A stretch of 64,000 bases of DNA from Micromonospora zamorensis (GCF_900090275.1 NZ_LT607755.1:5828001-5892000); one strand, 5' to 3'. Numbered from the stretch's first letter, positions 53,073 through 63,028 are shown. A program made the numbers and translations. Notes: generated by a model from the sequence alone, not told the origin.

Positions 53073-53852
53073 GTGACGCGCTCGATCAGGGGATCCCGGC
53101 GTGCGGCCCTGTTGCTGTCCGGAATTGCGGCGGCCAGTCTGCTGACGTCCGGCTGCGGCGCCGGACAGATCGCCGAGACCGCCACCAAGGAGGCCTCGGT
53201 CCAGGGCGTCAGCCTCACCACCAACAACGGTTCCTTCTCCGTGCGTGGCCTGCTCGTGGACTACCCGGGCACCGAGGGCTACAAGGCCGGCCAGGACGCT
53301 GGGCTCAGCGCGGTGATCTACAACGACTCGAAGGAGACGGTAACGGTCACCGTCACCACCGAGAGCGCCCGTGAGCTGGTGATCAGCGGCGGCTCGGCGA
53401 GCCCGTCGCCGTCCGCCTCGGAGTCCGCCTCCACGAGCCCGTCTCCCTCCGGCTCGGCCAGCCCGTCGACCTCCGGGTCCGGCTCGGCCAGCCCGTCGGC
53501 GACCCCCTCCGAGACCGGGTCGTCCTCGGCCACCCCGTCCGCCCCGGAGTCGGCGCGGGCGTCCGGTTCGGCCAGCCCCTCCGCTCCGGGCACGCCGGCC
53601 CGGATCGAGCTGGCCCCGCTGAGCTACGTGCAGTTCAACTCCGAGGCCACCACCCAGCTCCGGCTGGTCGGTCTGACCGAGGCGCTGCGCTCCGGGCAGA
53701 ACGTCCTGGTGACCTTCGACTTCGGCAACGGCAACACGGTCACCGGCCAGGCGCCGATCGCGGTGCCGCTCACTCCGGCCGCACCCCCCTCGCCGATCAT
53801 CGAGCGCGAGGGCGGCTACGAGGGCGACGAGGGTGGCACCACCCACGAGTGA
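53073..53852 (+). CDS. secreted lipoprotein with Ser-rich linker
   Basis: 259 residues. Lipoprotein signal AALLLSGIAAASLLTSGCG, with the lipidated Cys in LLTSGCGAG, then a beta-rich domain (VQGVSLTTNNGSFSVRGLLV, LSAVIYNDSKETVTVTVTTE) interrupted by about 65 residues of Ser/Pro/Ala/Gly repeats. The domain then resumes (LAPLSYVQFNSEATTQLRLV). The fold looks like a copper-chaperone/DUF461-style or Ig-like sandwich, but no metal-binding Met/His set is seen. The GTG start at 53073 follows GGAGGACCGAC. A perfect terminator follows. Confidence 0.82.
   Translation: MTRSIRGSRRAALLLSGIAAASLLTSGCGAGQIAETATKEASVQGVSLTTNNGSFSVRGLLVDYPGTEGYKAGQDAGLSAVIYNDSKETVTVTVTTESARELVISGGSASPSPSASESASTSPSPSGSASPSTSGSGSASPSATPSETGSSSATPSAPESARASGSASPSAPGTPARIELAPLSYVQFNSEATTQLRLVGLTEALRSGQNVLVTFDFGNGNTVTGQAPIAVPLTPAAPPSPIIEREGGYEGDEGGTTHE
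53390..53600 (+). repeat. Ser/Pro-coding degenerate tandem repeats
   Basis: Repeated phrases such as TCGGCCAGCCCGTC and CCGTCGCCGTCC encode the SASPSPS/GSASPS linker of the lipoprotein. Coding, not CRISPR: units are short, degenerate and contiguous. Confidence 0.8.
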
Positions 53853-53874
53853 CCCGAGCCCACATCGACAAACG

Positions 53875-53902
53875 CCCCGGCGTGGTGACCACCACGCCGG
53901 GG
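53875..53902 (+). terminator. intrinsic terminator after the lipoprotein gene
   Basis: Perfect 12-bp stem CCCCGGCGTGGT (53875-53886) / complement (53891-53902), GACC loop, followed by TGTTTTC. Confidence 0.92.
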
Positions 53903-53936
53903 TGTTTTCGTCGTACGCGAGGGCTAGCGTCCTGAT

Positions 53937-55394
53937 GTGACCACCTCCCGATCGACCCCTTCGCGCGGCGGCACCGCCGGTGCCGCCCGTGGCCGGTCCG
54001 CCGCCCGCGAGCCGCGTCCGGCCTACCAGTGCGACGCGTGCGGGCACCAGCCACCCAAGTGGGTGGGGCGCTGCCCGGAGTGCGGCGAGTGGGGCGCGGT
54101 GGTCGAGAGCACGGTGACCGGCCCGACCGTCTCCGGTCGCGTGGTCAGCTCCCGGATGCCGACCGAGCCGGCCCGGCCGATCGCCACCATCAGCGCCGCT
54201 CCGGCCCGCGCCGTGCCCACCGGGGTGAGCGAGCTCGACCGGGTGCTCGGCGGCGGCCTGGTCCCCGGTGCCGTGGTGCTGCTCGCCGGCGAGCCCGGTG
54301 TCGGCAAGTCGACCCTCCTGCTCGATGTGGCGCAGCATTGGGCGGTCGGTGCCGGCAGCCCCTCACTGGTGGTCAGTGGCGAAGAGTCGGTCAGCCAGGT
54401 GCGCCTGCGCGCCGAACGGATGGGCACCCTGCACGAGCAGCTCTACCTCGCTGCGGAGAGCGACCTGGCGTCGGTGCTCGGTCACCTCGACGCGGTCAAG
54501 CCGGGCCTGTTGGTGCTCGACTCGGTGCAGACCATCTCGACCACCGGCACCGAGGGCGTGCCCGGTGGTGTGACCCAGGTGCGCGCGGTGACCGCCGCGC
54601 TGGTCTCGGTCGCCAAGGAGCGGGGCATCGCCACCGTGCTGGTCGGGCACGTCACCAAGGACGGCCAGGTGGCCGGGCCCCGGGTGCTGGAGCACCTGGT
54701 CGACGTCGTGCTGCACTTCGAGGGCGACAAGCACTCGTCGCTCCGCCTGGTGCGCGGCGTGAAGAACCGGTTCGGCGCGGCCGACGAGGTCGGCTGCTTC
54801 GAGATGCACGAGGGTGGCATCAGCAGCCTGGCCGACCCGTCCGGGCTGTTCCTGACCCGCTACGCGGAGCCGGTCCCGGGCACCTGTGTGACAGTGGCCA
54901 TGGAGGGGCGGCGGGCCCTGGTCACCGAGGTCCAGGCCCTGATCGGCGCAACGGTGGCCGGCTCACCCCGACGCACCGTCTCCGGCCTCGACTCGGCGCG
55001 TCTGGCGATGGTGCTCGCGGTGCTGCAACGACGCACCGAGCGGCTGACCCTGCACGACCGGGAGGTCTTCGCCGCCACTGTGGGCGGGATCCGGGTGGTG
55101 GAGCCGGCAGCCGACCTGGCGGTCGCGTTGGCGGTCGCCTCCGGCGGGCTCAACCTGGCCATCGCGCCGCACCTGGTGGCGATCGGTGAGGTGGGGCTGA
55201 CCGGCGAGGTGCGCCGCGTCGGGGCGGTGCCGCGCCGGCTGGCCGAAGCGGCCCGGCTGGGGTTCAAGGTGGCCCTGGTGCCGACCGGTTGCGGGCCGGC
55301 CAGCACCGGCGCCGGCCCCGAGCACATGCGGGTGACCGAGGTCACGGACGTCCGTTCGGCACTGCACCATGCGGCCCGCGCGTCCGCCGAGTGA
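53937..55394 (+). CDS. radA: DNA repair protein RadA
   Basis: 485-residue RecA-related protein promoting branch migration in recombinational repair. N-terminal zinc finger YQCDACGHQPPKWVGRCPEC; ATPase Walker A LAGEPGVGKSTLLLD; the RadA-specific KNRFG motif in LVRGVKNRFGAADEVGCFEM; and a C-terminal Lon-protease-like domain (GLNLAIAPHLVAIGEVGLTG). The GTG start at 53937 begins a Thr/Ser/Arg-rich leader before the zinc finger. DisA follows, the usual radA-disA pair in which RadA modulates c-di-AMP synthesis by DisA. Confidence 0.96.
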   Translation: MTTSRSTPSRGGTAGAARGRSAAREPRPAYQCDACGHQPPKWVGRCPECGEWGAVVESTVTGPTVSGRVVSSRMPTEPARPIATISAAPARAVPTGVSELDRVLGGGLVPGAVVLLAGEPGVGKSTLLLDVAQHWAVGAGSPSLVVSGEESVSQVRLRAERMGTLHEQLYLAAESDLASVLGHLDAVKPGLLVLDSVQTISTTGTEGVPGGVTQVRAVTAALVSVAKERGIATVLVGHVTKDGQVAGPRVLEHLVDVVLHFEGDKHSSLRLVRGVKNRFGAADEVGCFEMHEGGISSLADPSGLFLTRYAEPVPGTCVTVAMEGRRALVTEVQALIGATVAGSPRRTVSGLDSARLAMVLAVLQRRTERLTLHDREVFAATVGGIRVVEPAADLAVALAVASGGLNLAIAPHLVAIGEVGLTGEVRRVGAVPRRLAEAARLGFKVALVPTGCGPASTGAGPEHMRVTEVTDVRSALHHAARASAE

Positions 55395-55519
55395 CGCACC
55401 GTGCCGACGGAGACGGCGATACCGGACAGCACGTCGCAAGCGGGAATCGGTTGGAAGGGCCGCATCGTGACACATCACAGTAACCACGACAGCACCCACC
55501 GCACGGCAGTCCGTAGACT

Positions 55520-56710
55520 GTGCCCGTGCCGATCGACCGCGAAACCACCAAGCCAGCCGGCGCGCCGCCCCAGGCCCGCACCGGCGCCGTGGGCTCGCCC
55601 GCCCGCCCGATCAGCGTGAGCGTGACCGCGGGAGCCGCCGGGAGCGCCGGGGACCCATTGCGGGCCAACCTCGCCCTGATGGCCCCGGGCACCGCCCTAC
55701 GCGACGGTCTGGAGCGCATCCTGCGCGGCCGCACCGGCGCGCTCATCGTGCTCGGCTACGACAAGGTCGTCGAGGGCCTGTGCACCGGAGGCTTCCCGCT
55801 GGACGTGGAGTTCTCCGCGACGCGCGTCCGGGAGCTGTGCAAGATGGACGGCGCCGTCGTGCTCTCCAGCGACGGCACCAGGATCGTCCGGGCGGCCGTG
55901 CACCTGATGCCCGATCCGTCCATCCCGACCGAAGAGTCCGGCACCCGGCACCGCACCGCCGAGCGGGTGGCCCGGCAGACCGGCTACCCGGTCATCTCGG
56001 TCAGCCAGTCGATGCGGATCATCAGCCTCTACGTCAACGGCCAGCGGCACGTGCTCGACGACTCGGCCGCCATCCTCTCCCGGGCCAACCAGGCGCTCGC
56101 CACCCTGGAGCGCTACAAGCTCCGGCTGGACGAGGTCTCCGGCACGCTCTCCGCACTGGAGATCGAGGACCTGGTCACCGTACGGGACGCGGTGGCCGTG
56201 GTGCAGCGACTGGAGATGGTTCGCCGGATCGCCGACGAGATCGCCGGCTATGTGGTCGAGCTGGGCACCGACGGCCGCCTGCTCGCCCTGCAACTCGACG
56301 AGCTGATGGCCGGCGTGGACGCCGACCGCACGCTGGTCATCCGGGACTACCTCCCGATCGGCCGCAAGTCGCGCACCCTGGACGAGGCACTCGTCGAGCT
56401 GGACCTGCTCGGCGCCACCGAGCTGATCGACCTGGTGGCGGTGGCCAAGGCGATCGGCTACCCGGCCGCGTCCGACGCGCTGGACGCCGCGGTCAGCCCT
56501 CGCGGCTTCCGGCTGCTGGCCAAGGTGCCCCGGCTGCCGGTCGCGGTGGTCGACCGCCTGGTGGTGCACTTCGGCAGCCTCCAGCGACTGCTGGGCGCGA
56601 CAGTGGAGGACCTGCAGGCCGTCGAGGGCGTCGGCGACGCAAGGGCCCGAGGCGTCCGTGAGGGGCTGTCCCGGCTCGCCGAGGCATCCATCCTGGAACG
56701 GTACGTCTGA
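55520..56710 (+). CDS. disA: DNA integrity scanning diadenylate cyclase DisA
   Basis: 396-residue octameric enzyme that makes cyclic di-AMP from two ATP and pauses at branched DNA. The DAC domain has the DGA motif in [20 protein letters not shown] and the RHR motif in [20 protein letters not shown], both intact. A helical spine follows, and the C-terminal HhH DNA-binding domain contains [20 protein letters not shown]. The N-terminal ~45 residues are a low-complexity extension. GTG 55520, or a GTG two codons later, is the start. c-di-AMP controls osmolyte and potassium handling in actinomycetes. Confidence 0.96.
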   Translation: MPVPIDRETTKPAGAPPQARTGAVGSPARPISVSVTAGAAGSAGDPLRANLALMAPGTALRDGLERILRGRTGALIVLGYDKVVEGLCTGGFPLDVEFSATRVRELCKMDGAVVLSSDGTRIVRAAVHLMPDPSIPTEESGTRHRTAERVARQTGYPVISVSQSMRIISLYVNGQRHVLDDSAAILSRANQALATLERYKLRLDEVSGTLSALEIEDLVTVRDAVAVVQRLEMVRRIADEIAGYVVELGTDGRLLALQLDELMAGVDADRTLVIRDYLPIGRKSRTLDEALVELDLLGATELIDLVAVAKAIGYPAASDALDAAVSPRGFRLLAKVPRLPVAVVDRLVVHFGSLQRLLGATVEDLQAVEGVGDARARGVREGLSRLAEASILERYV

Positions 56711-56717
56711 CCCCGGC

Positions 56718-57431
56718 TCAGCCGGTGATGGTGAGCTTCACGGGTGAGCTGAGCTTCGTGCCCACCCGGGCGAACACCTGGTACGACCCGAGCGGCGGGA
56801 ACGGCCCGCCGGCCAGCGCACCGTCGCACCGGCTGGTGTCCCGCCCGTTCCACGGCACCTGGTAGGCGCGCTCGAAGTTCGGCGTGAACGTCTGCACGTC
56901 CGAGCCCTGGACCTTGCCGCAGGTGTCCGACGACCAGATCTTCTCCGCACCGGACTTGATGAAGATCTCCTGCAGGTCGGCGCCGACGTTCCGACTGCAC
57001 GTGCGGTCCGACGTGTTCTTGATCTTGAGTTGCAGCTCGACCACCGCCCCACGCTGAACCGAGGTCGGGCTCGCCGACGAGACCACGCTGATCTCCGCGT
57101 CGGTGCAGGTGCCGTCGTCCTCCGAACCGGCCGCCGCGCCCAGCGGAGGTGTATTGCTGGTGATCGCGGGGCTCGGACTCGTCACAGCCGGATCGGCGGA
57201 CGCGGGCGGCGGCGGAGCCCCGGTCTCCGGGGTCAGCACCGGGCCCTCAGGAGCGGGCGCGCCGGCGGAGGTCGGCGTCGAAGTCGCCCCCGCCGTCGGC
57301 TTCTCGCCGGAACGACCCGACTGGGTGCACGAGTAGAGCAGGACAATCAGGAAAAGTAGCCCCGCTCCGAGTACGACGACGCGACGCCGCCAGTACACGG
57401 CGGGTGGCAGGGGGCCGACCGTCAGACGCAT
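56718..57431 (-). CDS. membrane-anchored protein with Ig-like domain
   Basis: 237 residues: an N-terminal anchor (RRRVVVLGAGLLFLIVLLYS), a Thr/Pro/Ala linker, then a beta-sandwich domain (VVSSASPTSVQRGAVVELQL, LKIKNTSDRTCSRNVGADLQ, YQVPWNGRDTSRCDGAL) with Cys pairs likely forming disulfides. The domain looks like those in actinobacterial adhesion-like or substrate-binding extracytoplasmic proteins. ATG 57431 has GGGAGG upstream. Convergent with disA with only a few bases between. Confidence 0.82.
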   Translation of the reverse strand: MRLTVGPLPPAVYWRRRVVVLGAGLLFLIVLLYSCTQSGRSGEKPTAGATSTPTSAGAPAPEGPVLTPETGAPPPPASADPAVTSPSPAITSNTPPLGAAAGSEDDGTCTDAEISVVSSASPTSVQRGAVVELQLKIKNTSDRTCSRNVGADLQEIFIKSGAEKIWSSDTCGKVQGSDVQTFTPNFERAYQVPWNGRDTSRCDGALAGGPFPPLGSYQVFARVGTKLSSPVKLTITG

Positions 57432-57549
57432 GATGCCTCCCACCGTAGCCGCGCTCCCCCGGCCAGTACGGCGCGACGCGCCGGGGCCGCCCGCGGGCAC
57501 CCGATCCACTCTCCACTCAGGACAAAACTGCCGACCGTCCGGCGACCGA

Positions 57550-58134
57550 TCAGAGGTAGACCTTGCGCTGGTAGACGGCGTGCGCACCGGCCACCCGATC
57601 CAGGAAGAGCAACCCCGCGCAGTGGTCAATCTCGTGCTGCAACGCCCGAGCCTCGAAGCCGTCAGTCACCAACCGGACCGGCTCACCGGTGCCCGGCAGG
57701 TCACCCTCCACCACCAGCCGGCTGGCCCGCTTCACATCCCCCGTCAGGTCCGGCACCGACATGCACCCCTCCCGTCCGGGCTTCCACCGCGTCGCCTCAA
57801 CCACCCGGGCGTTGCAGAGCACGAAGGTGCCATGGACCGTAACCGCCTTCGGGTGCCCGGTCACATCGACGGCGAAGACGCGCGCACCCACCCCGACCTG
57901 CGGCGCGGCCAGCCCGACGCAGCCCGGCGACACCCGCATCGTCGCCACCAGGTCGGCCGCGAGCTGGACGGTCTCCTTCGCGGTCGGATCGACCCCCTCG
58001 GCGGCCCGACTCAACACCGGATGGGGGGCCGACACAACCGGCCGCACCTCACCGGGCACGACCAGCGACTCGGGTGTCCAGTCGCCCAGACCGAAATACG
58101 CCTCGACGTCCGGCCCGTTCTCCTCGCCGCTCAC
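57550..58134 (-). CDS. def: peptide deformylase
   Basis: 194-residue metalloenzyme removing the formyl group from the initiator Met of new proteins. All three motifs are intact: GCVGLAAPQVG, the metal-Cys motif EGCMSVPDL, and QHEIDHCAGLLFLD with the two His ligands and catalytic Glu. The GTG start at 58134 overlaps the end of the ACT-domain gene (GTGA), so translation is coupled. Confidence 0.95.
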   Translation of the reverse strand: MSGEENGPDVEAYFGLGDWTPESLVVPGEVRPVVSAPHPVLSRAAEGVDPTAKETVQLAADLVATMRVSPGCVGLAAPQVGVGARVFAVDVTGHPKAVTVHGTFVLCNARVVEATRWKPGREGCMSVPDLTGDVKRASRLVVEGDLPGTGEPVRLVTDGFEARALQHEIDHCAGLLFLDRVAGAHAVYQRKVYL

Positions 58135-58643
58135 AACAGATCCGGGTCCGCCGGCCGGAGGGTGACCTCCACGCCCAGCTCGGCAGCCGTCCGGTGCAAC
58201 CGGTCGATCAGTGTGTCGGCCACACCAGCCGGCAACTCGACCTCGGCCAGCACCACGTAGAGCGACCCGGCCAACCGCGTACTCAGGTCGGTGACGTTTC
58301 CGCCAGCGTCGACCAGCACCCGGGTCATCGCCGCGACGATGCCCATCCGGTCCGAACCGTGCACCGCCATCACGTACGGCTCACCCGCCGCAGGCACCTC
58401 GCCGTCCGGCGTGACCGCGCGTACCGTCGCCAGCAGTTGCCCCTCGGCGGCCAGCGGCGCCAACGCGGCCTCGACCTCGGCGGAGGCCGGCCCGGTGCAG
58501 ATCAGGGTCATCGCGAAATGCCCCCGCAGGCGCGTCATCGTGCTGTCGGTGAGGTTCGCACCCAGTCGGGCGAGGACCTCGGCGACGTCGGCCACGATGC
58601 CCGGCCGGTCCCTACCGATGACGGTGATCGCGAGCTCGTTCAT
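58131..58643 (-). CDS. ACT-domain protein (glycine cleavage repressor-like)
   Basis: 170 residues forming two ACT domains: ELAITVIGRDRPGIVADVAE with AEVLARLGANLTDSTMTRLR, and VMAVHGSDRMGIVAAMTRVL with DAGGNVTDLSTRLAGSLYVV. This double-ACT layout matches GcvR-like proteins that sense amino acids. Target is not known here; no gcv genes are near. Start ATG 58643. Translationally coupled to def. Confidence 0.88.
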   Translation of the reverse strand: MNELAITVIGRDRPGIVADVAEVLARLGANLTDSTMTRLRGHFAMTLICTGPASAEVEAALAPLAAEGQLLATVRAVTPDGEVPAAGEPYVMAVHGSDRMGIVAAMTRVLVDAGGNVTDLSTRLAGSLYVVLAEVELPAGVADTLIDRLHRTAAELGVEVTLRPADPDLL

Positions 58644-58739
58644 CCGGGCATTCTCTCCGATCCGTCGGGCGCAGCCGTGGCACCCCGCCCGAGCCGCCCA
58701 TCCAGCGGGATCGCCAGGCGTGACATCATCGACGGCGCC

Positions 58740-59651
58740 ATGACTCAACCCGATTTCGCCACCCTGGTCAGTCGGTGGTTCCAGCAACACGCCCGTGACC
58801 TGCCGTGGCGTGCGCCCGGGGTCACTCCCTGGGCCATCCTGGTCAGCGAGGTCATGCTCCAGCAGACCCCCGTGGTCCGGGTGGTGCCGGCCTGGCAGGC
58901 ATGGCTGGCCCGCTGGCCGGACCCGGCGGCGCTGGCCGCGGACACCCCGGCCGAGGCGATCCGGATGTGGGGACGTCTCGGCTACCCCCGTCGGGCGGTG
59001 CGGCTGCGGGAGTGCGCGATCGCGATCGTGGACCGGCACGGCGGCCAGGTGCCGGACCGGTTGGAGCAACTGCTGGCACTGCCCGGGGTCGGCACCTACA
59101 CGGCGCGGGCAGTGGCCACCTTCGCGTACGGGCAGCGGCACCCGGTGGTCGACACCAACGTGCGCCGGGTGGTCTGCCGGGCGGTGGCCGGCGAGCCGGA
59201 CGCCGGACCGGTCACCCGGCCAGCCGACCTGGTCGCCACCGAAGAGCTGCTCCCGGTGGAACCGGCCGCGGCGGCACTCGCCAGCGCCGCGTTCATGGAA
59301 CTGGGCGCGGTGATCTGCACAGCCCGGTCACCACGCTGTCCCGCCTGCCCGGTCGAGTCGGTCTGCGCCTGGCGGGCCTCCGGCCAGGAGGCGCCAGCAG
59401 GGCCAACCCGGCGACCCCAGCGGTACGCGGGCACCGACCGACAGGTACGCGGTCTCCTGCTCGGGGTGCTCCGGGAGACCACCGGGCCGGTCCCACACCA
59501 GCGCTTGGACCAGGTCTGGACCGATGACGTCCAACGTGCCCGAGCCCTGGCCGGCCTGGTGCAGGACGGGCTGGTCGAAGCGGCCGGAGCCGACAGCTTC
59601 CGCCTCGTCGGCGACGGCCCGTCCCACCCGACAGCCGACCTGACCACCTGA
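58740..59651 (+). CDS. mutY: A/G-specific adenine glycosylase (MutY)
   Basis: 303-residue base-excision enzyme removing A opposite 8-oxoG. It has a helix-hairpin-helix (LLALPGVGTYTARAVATFAY), the catalytic Asp in PVVDTNVRRVVCR, the catalytic Glu in ILVSEVMLQQTPV, and the [4Fe-4S] ligands in CTARSPRCPACPVESVC. The C-terminal NUDIX-like 8-oxoG recognition domain is short or absent, so the protein is at the small end of the family, as in other actinomycetes. ATG 58740. Divergent from the ACT/def pair. Confidence 0.94.
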   Translation: MTQPDFATLVSRWFQQHARDLPWRAPGVTPWAILVSEVMLQQTPVVRVVPAWQAWLARWPDPAALAADTPAEAIRMWGRLGYPRRAVRLRECAIAIVDRHGGQVPDRLEQLLALPGVGTYTARAVATFAYGQRHPVVDTNVRRVVCRAVAGEPDAGPVTRPADLVATEELLPVEPAAAALASAAFMELGAVICTARSPRCPACPVESVCAWRASGQEAPAGPTRRPQRYAGTDRQVRGLLLGVLRETTGPVPHQRLDQVWTDDVQRARALAGLVQDGLVEAAGADSFRLVGDGPSHPTADLTT

Positions 59652-59760
59652 CCCACCCCGCCCTGACCCTGTCTTGTCCTGCCCCCGCCCGCCGCGCGGG
59701 CCGCGCCCCGCCGCGCGGACGGCCCCGCGCCACGCCGGGCCGCCAGCCGCACTCCGCCCA

Positions 59761-59818
59761 CAACATCAGGGAAGTTGCTGCCTCCGGACGCCGTGAGGCA
59801 CCACTTTCCCTGATGTTG
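59761..59818. repeat. palindromic repeat (family B), copy 2
   Basis: 24-base arms at 59761-59784 and 59795-59818 with three mismatches; contains CATCAGGGAAGTTGCTGCC. On the opposite strand it is preceded by CAAGATCCGCGCAAC, exactly as in the copy at 21793. It lies between mutY and clpC. Confidence 0.75.
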
Positions 59819-59908
59819 CGCGGATCTTGCGTAGCGCGGCGCAGAGAGGCGCGGCGGGCACGGGCAGGGGCGGGCAGGCGCGGGTGACCTGTGGGGGTAG
59901 CGCAAAAA

Positions 59909-59946
59909 GGCGGGGCCCCGGTGGCTCACGCCACCGGGGCCCCGCC
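59909..59946 (-). terminator. intrinsic terminator of clpC
   Basis: Perfect 16-bp stem GGCGGGGCCCCGGTGG (59909-59924) / complement (59931-59946), 6-base loop; on the minus strand it is followed by a run of T (AAAAA at 59904-59908). A very strong factor-independent terminator 15 bases after clpC. Confidence 0.95.
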
Positions 59947-59960
59947 CTTCTTACTGCTTG

Positions 59961-62510
59961 TTACGCCACCTCGTCCGTCGCCGCTGCCGCGGTGCCGGCG
60001 GCCGTGCCACCGAGGTCGGCCGGAACGGCGTCCGGAACCTCGACCGGCTTCTCGGCACCCCGGAAGACGAGCTTGGACTTGTCGATGTCGTTCGGGTCGC
60101 CCTCGCAGTCCACCACGACGATCTGACCCGGGGTCAGCTCGTTGAACAGGATCCGCTCGGAGAGGTTGTCCTCGATGTCGCGCTGGATCGTGCGACGAAG
60201 CGGACGTGCACCGAGCACCGGGTCGAAGCCCTTCGCCGCCAGGTACTTCTTGGCGTTGTCGGTCAGCTCCAGACCCATGTCCTTGTTGCGCAGCTGGCCC
60301 TCGATCCGCTGGATCATGATGTCCACGATCGAGAGGATCTCGGTCTGACGCAGCTGGTGGAAGACGATGGTGTCGTCGATCCGGTTGAGGAACTCAGGCC
60401 GGAAGTGCTGCTTGAGCTCGTCGTTGACCTTCTGCTTCATCCGGTCGTAGTTGGACTCGGAGTCCTCCGACTGCTGGAAGCCCAGCGACACCGCCTTGGC
60501 GACGTCACGGGTGCCCAGGTTGGTGGTCAGGATGATGACCGTGTTCTTGAAGTCCACGATCCGACCCTGACCGTCGGTGAGCCGACCGTCCTCCAGGATC
60601 TGCAGGAGCGTGTTGAACACGTCCGGGTGGGCCTTCTCGATCTCGTCGAAGAGGACCACCGAGAACGGCCGACGCCGCACCTTCTCGGTCAGCTGCCCGC
60701 CCTCGTCGTAACCGACGTAGCCGGGAGGGGCACCCACGAGCCGGGAGACCGTGTAGCGGTCGTGGAACTCGGACATGTCCAGCTGGATGAGGGAATCCTC
60801 GCTGCCGAAGAGGAACTCGGCGAGCGCCTTGGACAGCTCGGTCTTACCGACACCGGACGGACCGGCGAAGATGAACGAGCCCGACGGGCGCTTCGGGTCC
60901 TTCAGGCCGGCCCGGGTACGCCGGATCGCCTTCGAGACCGCCTTGACCGCGTCCTCCTGGCCGATGACGCGCTTGTGCAGCTCGTCCTCCATGCGCAGCA
61001 GGCGTGAGGTCTCCTCCTCGGTCAGCTTGTAGACCGGGATGCCGGTCCAGTTGCCGAGAACCTCGGCGATCTGCTCGTCGTCAACCTCGCTGACGACGTC
61101 CAGGTCACCGGCCTTCCACTCCTTCTCCCGCTGAGCCTTCTGACCAAGGAGCTGCTTCTCCTTGTCACGCAGCTGAGCGGCGCGCTCGAAGTCCTGAGCG
61201 TCGATCGCGGACTCCTTGTCGCGGCGCACCTGGGCGATGCGCTCGTCGAAGTCACGCAGGTCTGGCGGCGCGGTCATCCGACGGATCCGCATCCGGGCAC
61301 CGGCCTCGTCGATCAGGTCGATCGCCTTGTCCGGCAGGAAGCGGTCGGAGATGTACCGGTCGGCCAGCGTCGCCGCAGCCACGAGAGCGGCGTCGGTGAT
61401 GCTCACCCGGTGGTGGGCCTCGTAGCGGTCACGCAGGCCCTTGAGGATCTCGATGGTGTGCGCCAGCGACGGCTCACCCACCTGGATCGGCTGGAAGCGG
61501 CGCTCGAGAGCGGCGTCCTTCTCCAGGTGCTTGCGGTATTCGTCGAGGGTGGTGGCACCGATGGTCTGCAGCTCGCCACGGGCCAGCATCGGCTTGAGGA
61601 TGCTCGCGGCGTCGATCGCGCCCTCGGCGGCACCCGCACCCACCAGGGTGTGGATCTCGTCGATGAACAGGATGATGTCGCCGCGGGTGCGGATCTCCTT
61701 GAGCACCTTCTTGAGGCGCTCCTCGAAGTCACCGCGGTAGCGGGAACCCGCGACGAGCGCACCCAGGTCGAGCGTGTAGAGCTGCTTGTCCTTCAGAGTC
61801 TCGGGCACCTCGCCCTTGATGATCTTCTGGGAAAGCCCCTCCACCACGGCGGTCTTACCGACGCCGGGCTCACCGATCAGGACCGGGTTGTTCTTGGTAC
61901 GGCGGGAGAGCACCTGCATGACCCGCTCGATTTCCTTCTCGCGCCCGATGACCGGGTCGAGCTTGCCCTCGCGGGCGGCCTGAGTCAGGTTGCGGCCGAA
62001 CTGGTCCAGCACGAGGCTGGTCGACGGCGCGGCCTCACCCGGCGTGGCGCCCGCCGCGGCAGGCTCCTTGCCCTGGTAGCCGGAAAGCAGCTGGATCACC
62101 TGCTGGCGGACCCGGTTGAGGTCGGCGCCGAGCTTGACCAGCACCTGGGCGGCAACGCCCTCGCCCTCACGGATCAGCCCGAGCAGGATGTGCTCCGTGC
62201 CGATGTAGTTGTGGCCGAGCTGCAGCGCCTCGCGCAGCGACAGCTCCAGCACCTTCTTGGCCCGCGGCGTGAACGGGATGTGCCCGCTCGGCGCCTGCTG
62301 GCCCTGGCCGATGATCTCCTCGACCTGCTGGCGGACGCCCTCCAGGGAGATGCCGAGGCTCTCCAGGGCCTTTGCCGCGACGCCTTCACCTTCGTGGATC
62401 AGGCCCAGCAGGATGTGTTCCGTACCGATGTAGTTGTGGTTGAGCATCCGGGCCTCTTCTTGGGCCAGGACGACAACCCGTCGCGCTCGGTCGGTGAACC
62501 GCTCGAACAT
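59961..62510 (-). CDS. clpC: ATP-dependent Clp protease ATPase subunit ClpC
   Basis: 849-residue Hsp100 unfoldase that feeds proteins to ClpP. Two N-domain repeats ([20 protein letters not shown] and [20 protein letters not shown]). First AAA+ module with Walker [17 protein letters not shown] and Walker [15 protein letters not shown]; a UVR middle domain ([20 protein letters not shown]). Second AAA+ module with [20 protein letters not shown] and [16 protein letters not shown]. The ClpP-docking loop region VSLGFQ is present. Start ATG 62510. Long upstream region and strong terminator, so probably monocistronic. Confidence 0.97.
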   Translation of the reverse strand: MFERFTDRARRVVVLAQEEARMLNHNYIGTEHILLGLIHEGEGVAAKALESLGISLEGVRQQVEEIIGQGQQAPSGHIPFTPRAKKVLELSLREALQLGHNYIGTEHILLGLIREGEGVAAQVLVKLGADLNRVRQQVIQLLSGYQGKEPAAAGATPGEAAPSTSLVLDQFGRNLTQAAREGKLDPVIGREKEIERVMQVLSRRTKNNPVLIGEPGVGKTAVVEGLSQKIIKGEVPETLKDKQLYTLDLGALVAGSRYRGDFEERLKKVLKEIRTRGDIILFIDEIHTLVGAGAAEGAIDAASILKPMLARGELQTIGATTLDEYRKHLEKDAALERRFQPIQVGEPSLAHTIEILKGLRDRYEAHHRVSITDAALVAAATLADRYISDRFLPDKAIDLIDEAGARMRIRRMTAPPDLRDFDERIAQVRRDKESAIDAQDFERAAQLRDKEKQLLGQKAQREKEWKAGDLDVVSEVDDEQIAEVLGNWTGIPVYKLTEEETSRLLRMEDELHKRVIGQEDAVKAVSKAIRRTRAGLKDPKRPSGSFIFAGPSGVGKTELSKALAEFLFGSEDSLIQLDMSEFHDRYTVSRLVGAPPGYVGYDEGGQLTEKVRRRPFSVVLFDEIEKAHPDVFNTLLQILEDGRLTDGQGRIVDFKNTVIILTTNLGTRDVAKAVSLGFQQSEDSESNYDRMKQKVNDELKQHFRPEFLNRIDDTIVFHQLRQTEILSIVDIMIQRIEGQLRNKDMGLELTDNAKKYLAAKGFDPVLGARPLRRTIQRDIEDNLSERILFNELTPGQIVVVDCEGDPNDIDKSKLVFRGAEKPVEVPDAVPADLGGTAAGTAAAATDEVA

Positions 62511-62851
62511 GCCCTCGTGCTCCTCACGTGCCGTGCGCCTTGATGGTCAAGATCTTGGCGGGGCCGGTGCACGAACGTCCGGGACGGGCGTCCGTGCCTC
62601 CTTACTCTATCGTCGTTCACCGACTCAGCTGAGGTCGTGTGTCTCTGCTCTGGGTCGGTTCCACGTCGTTTTGGACAACCGTCCGCGCTCAGGAGGTGTT
62701 CCGGTAGCCCTGTCGCTACGCGCAGAGCGAAATCCGACTGGCGTGACAGAAGCCCGATCCGGGCTCCGGAAGCGCCGTGGAGGCGCTCCGAGGGGCTCGG
62801 AGGGGGTGGGCCGGAGGTCGCGACGAACGCCGCGCCGGGCCCTGAGGAAGG

Positions 62852-62894
62852 TTGTCCACAGGTTGTGGATAGCTGTTCCACTGGTTGTGGACAA
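62852..62894. promoter_or_regulatory. cluster of three DnaA-box-like sites
   Basis: TTGTCCACA (62852-62860, plus), TTGTGGATA (62863-62871, i.e. TATCCACAA on the minus strand) and TTGTGGACAA (62885-62894, i.e. TTGTCCACAA on the minus strand). Three matches in 43 bases with mixed orientation. No dnaA, dnaN or AT-rich unwinding element is near. Confidence 0.6.
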
Positions 62895-62950
62895 CGCCGC
62901 CGGGCGCCGAATGCTTCCCGGGCCCCGGGCGGGCGTCGGCGGATACGGCG

Positions 62951-62983
62951 ACGCCGGCCCGGAGAGGTGCTCCGGCCCGGCGT
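62951..62983 (-). terminator. terminator of lsr2
   Basis: 14-bp stem ACGCCGGCCCGGAG (62951-62964) / CTCCGGCCCGGCGT (62970-62983) with one mismatch, 5-base loop, about 45 bases beyond the lsr2 stop. No T-run. Confidence 0.65.
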
Positions 62984-63028
62984 CGGTGTCGCCTGCGGTG
63001 GCGGAAGAGCCACCAGGTCGCTGACGGA

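Larger units (their letters stand above)
62511..63028. other. 518-bp intergenic region between clpC and lsr2
   Basis: No convincing gene; open frames here are GC-driven. It holds the clpC promoter region, three DnaA-box-like sites (62852-62894), and the lsr2 terminator (62951-62983). A ClgR-type operator for clpC was looked for and not seen. Confidence 0.6.

Noticed and set aside
53390..53600. Possible CRISPR or satellite array
   Set aside because: Units are short, degenerate, without spacers, and encode an in-frame Ser/Pro linker.
59652..59960. Additional gene between mutY and clpC
   Set aside because: The interval is filled by a palindromic repeat and the clpC terminator; open frames there show no start signal or motif.
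62852..62894. Chromosomal replication origin
   Set aside because: Only three DnaA boxes, no AT-rich unwinding region, and no dnaA, dnaN, rpmH or gyrase genes nearby; kept only as a DnaA-box cluster.
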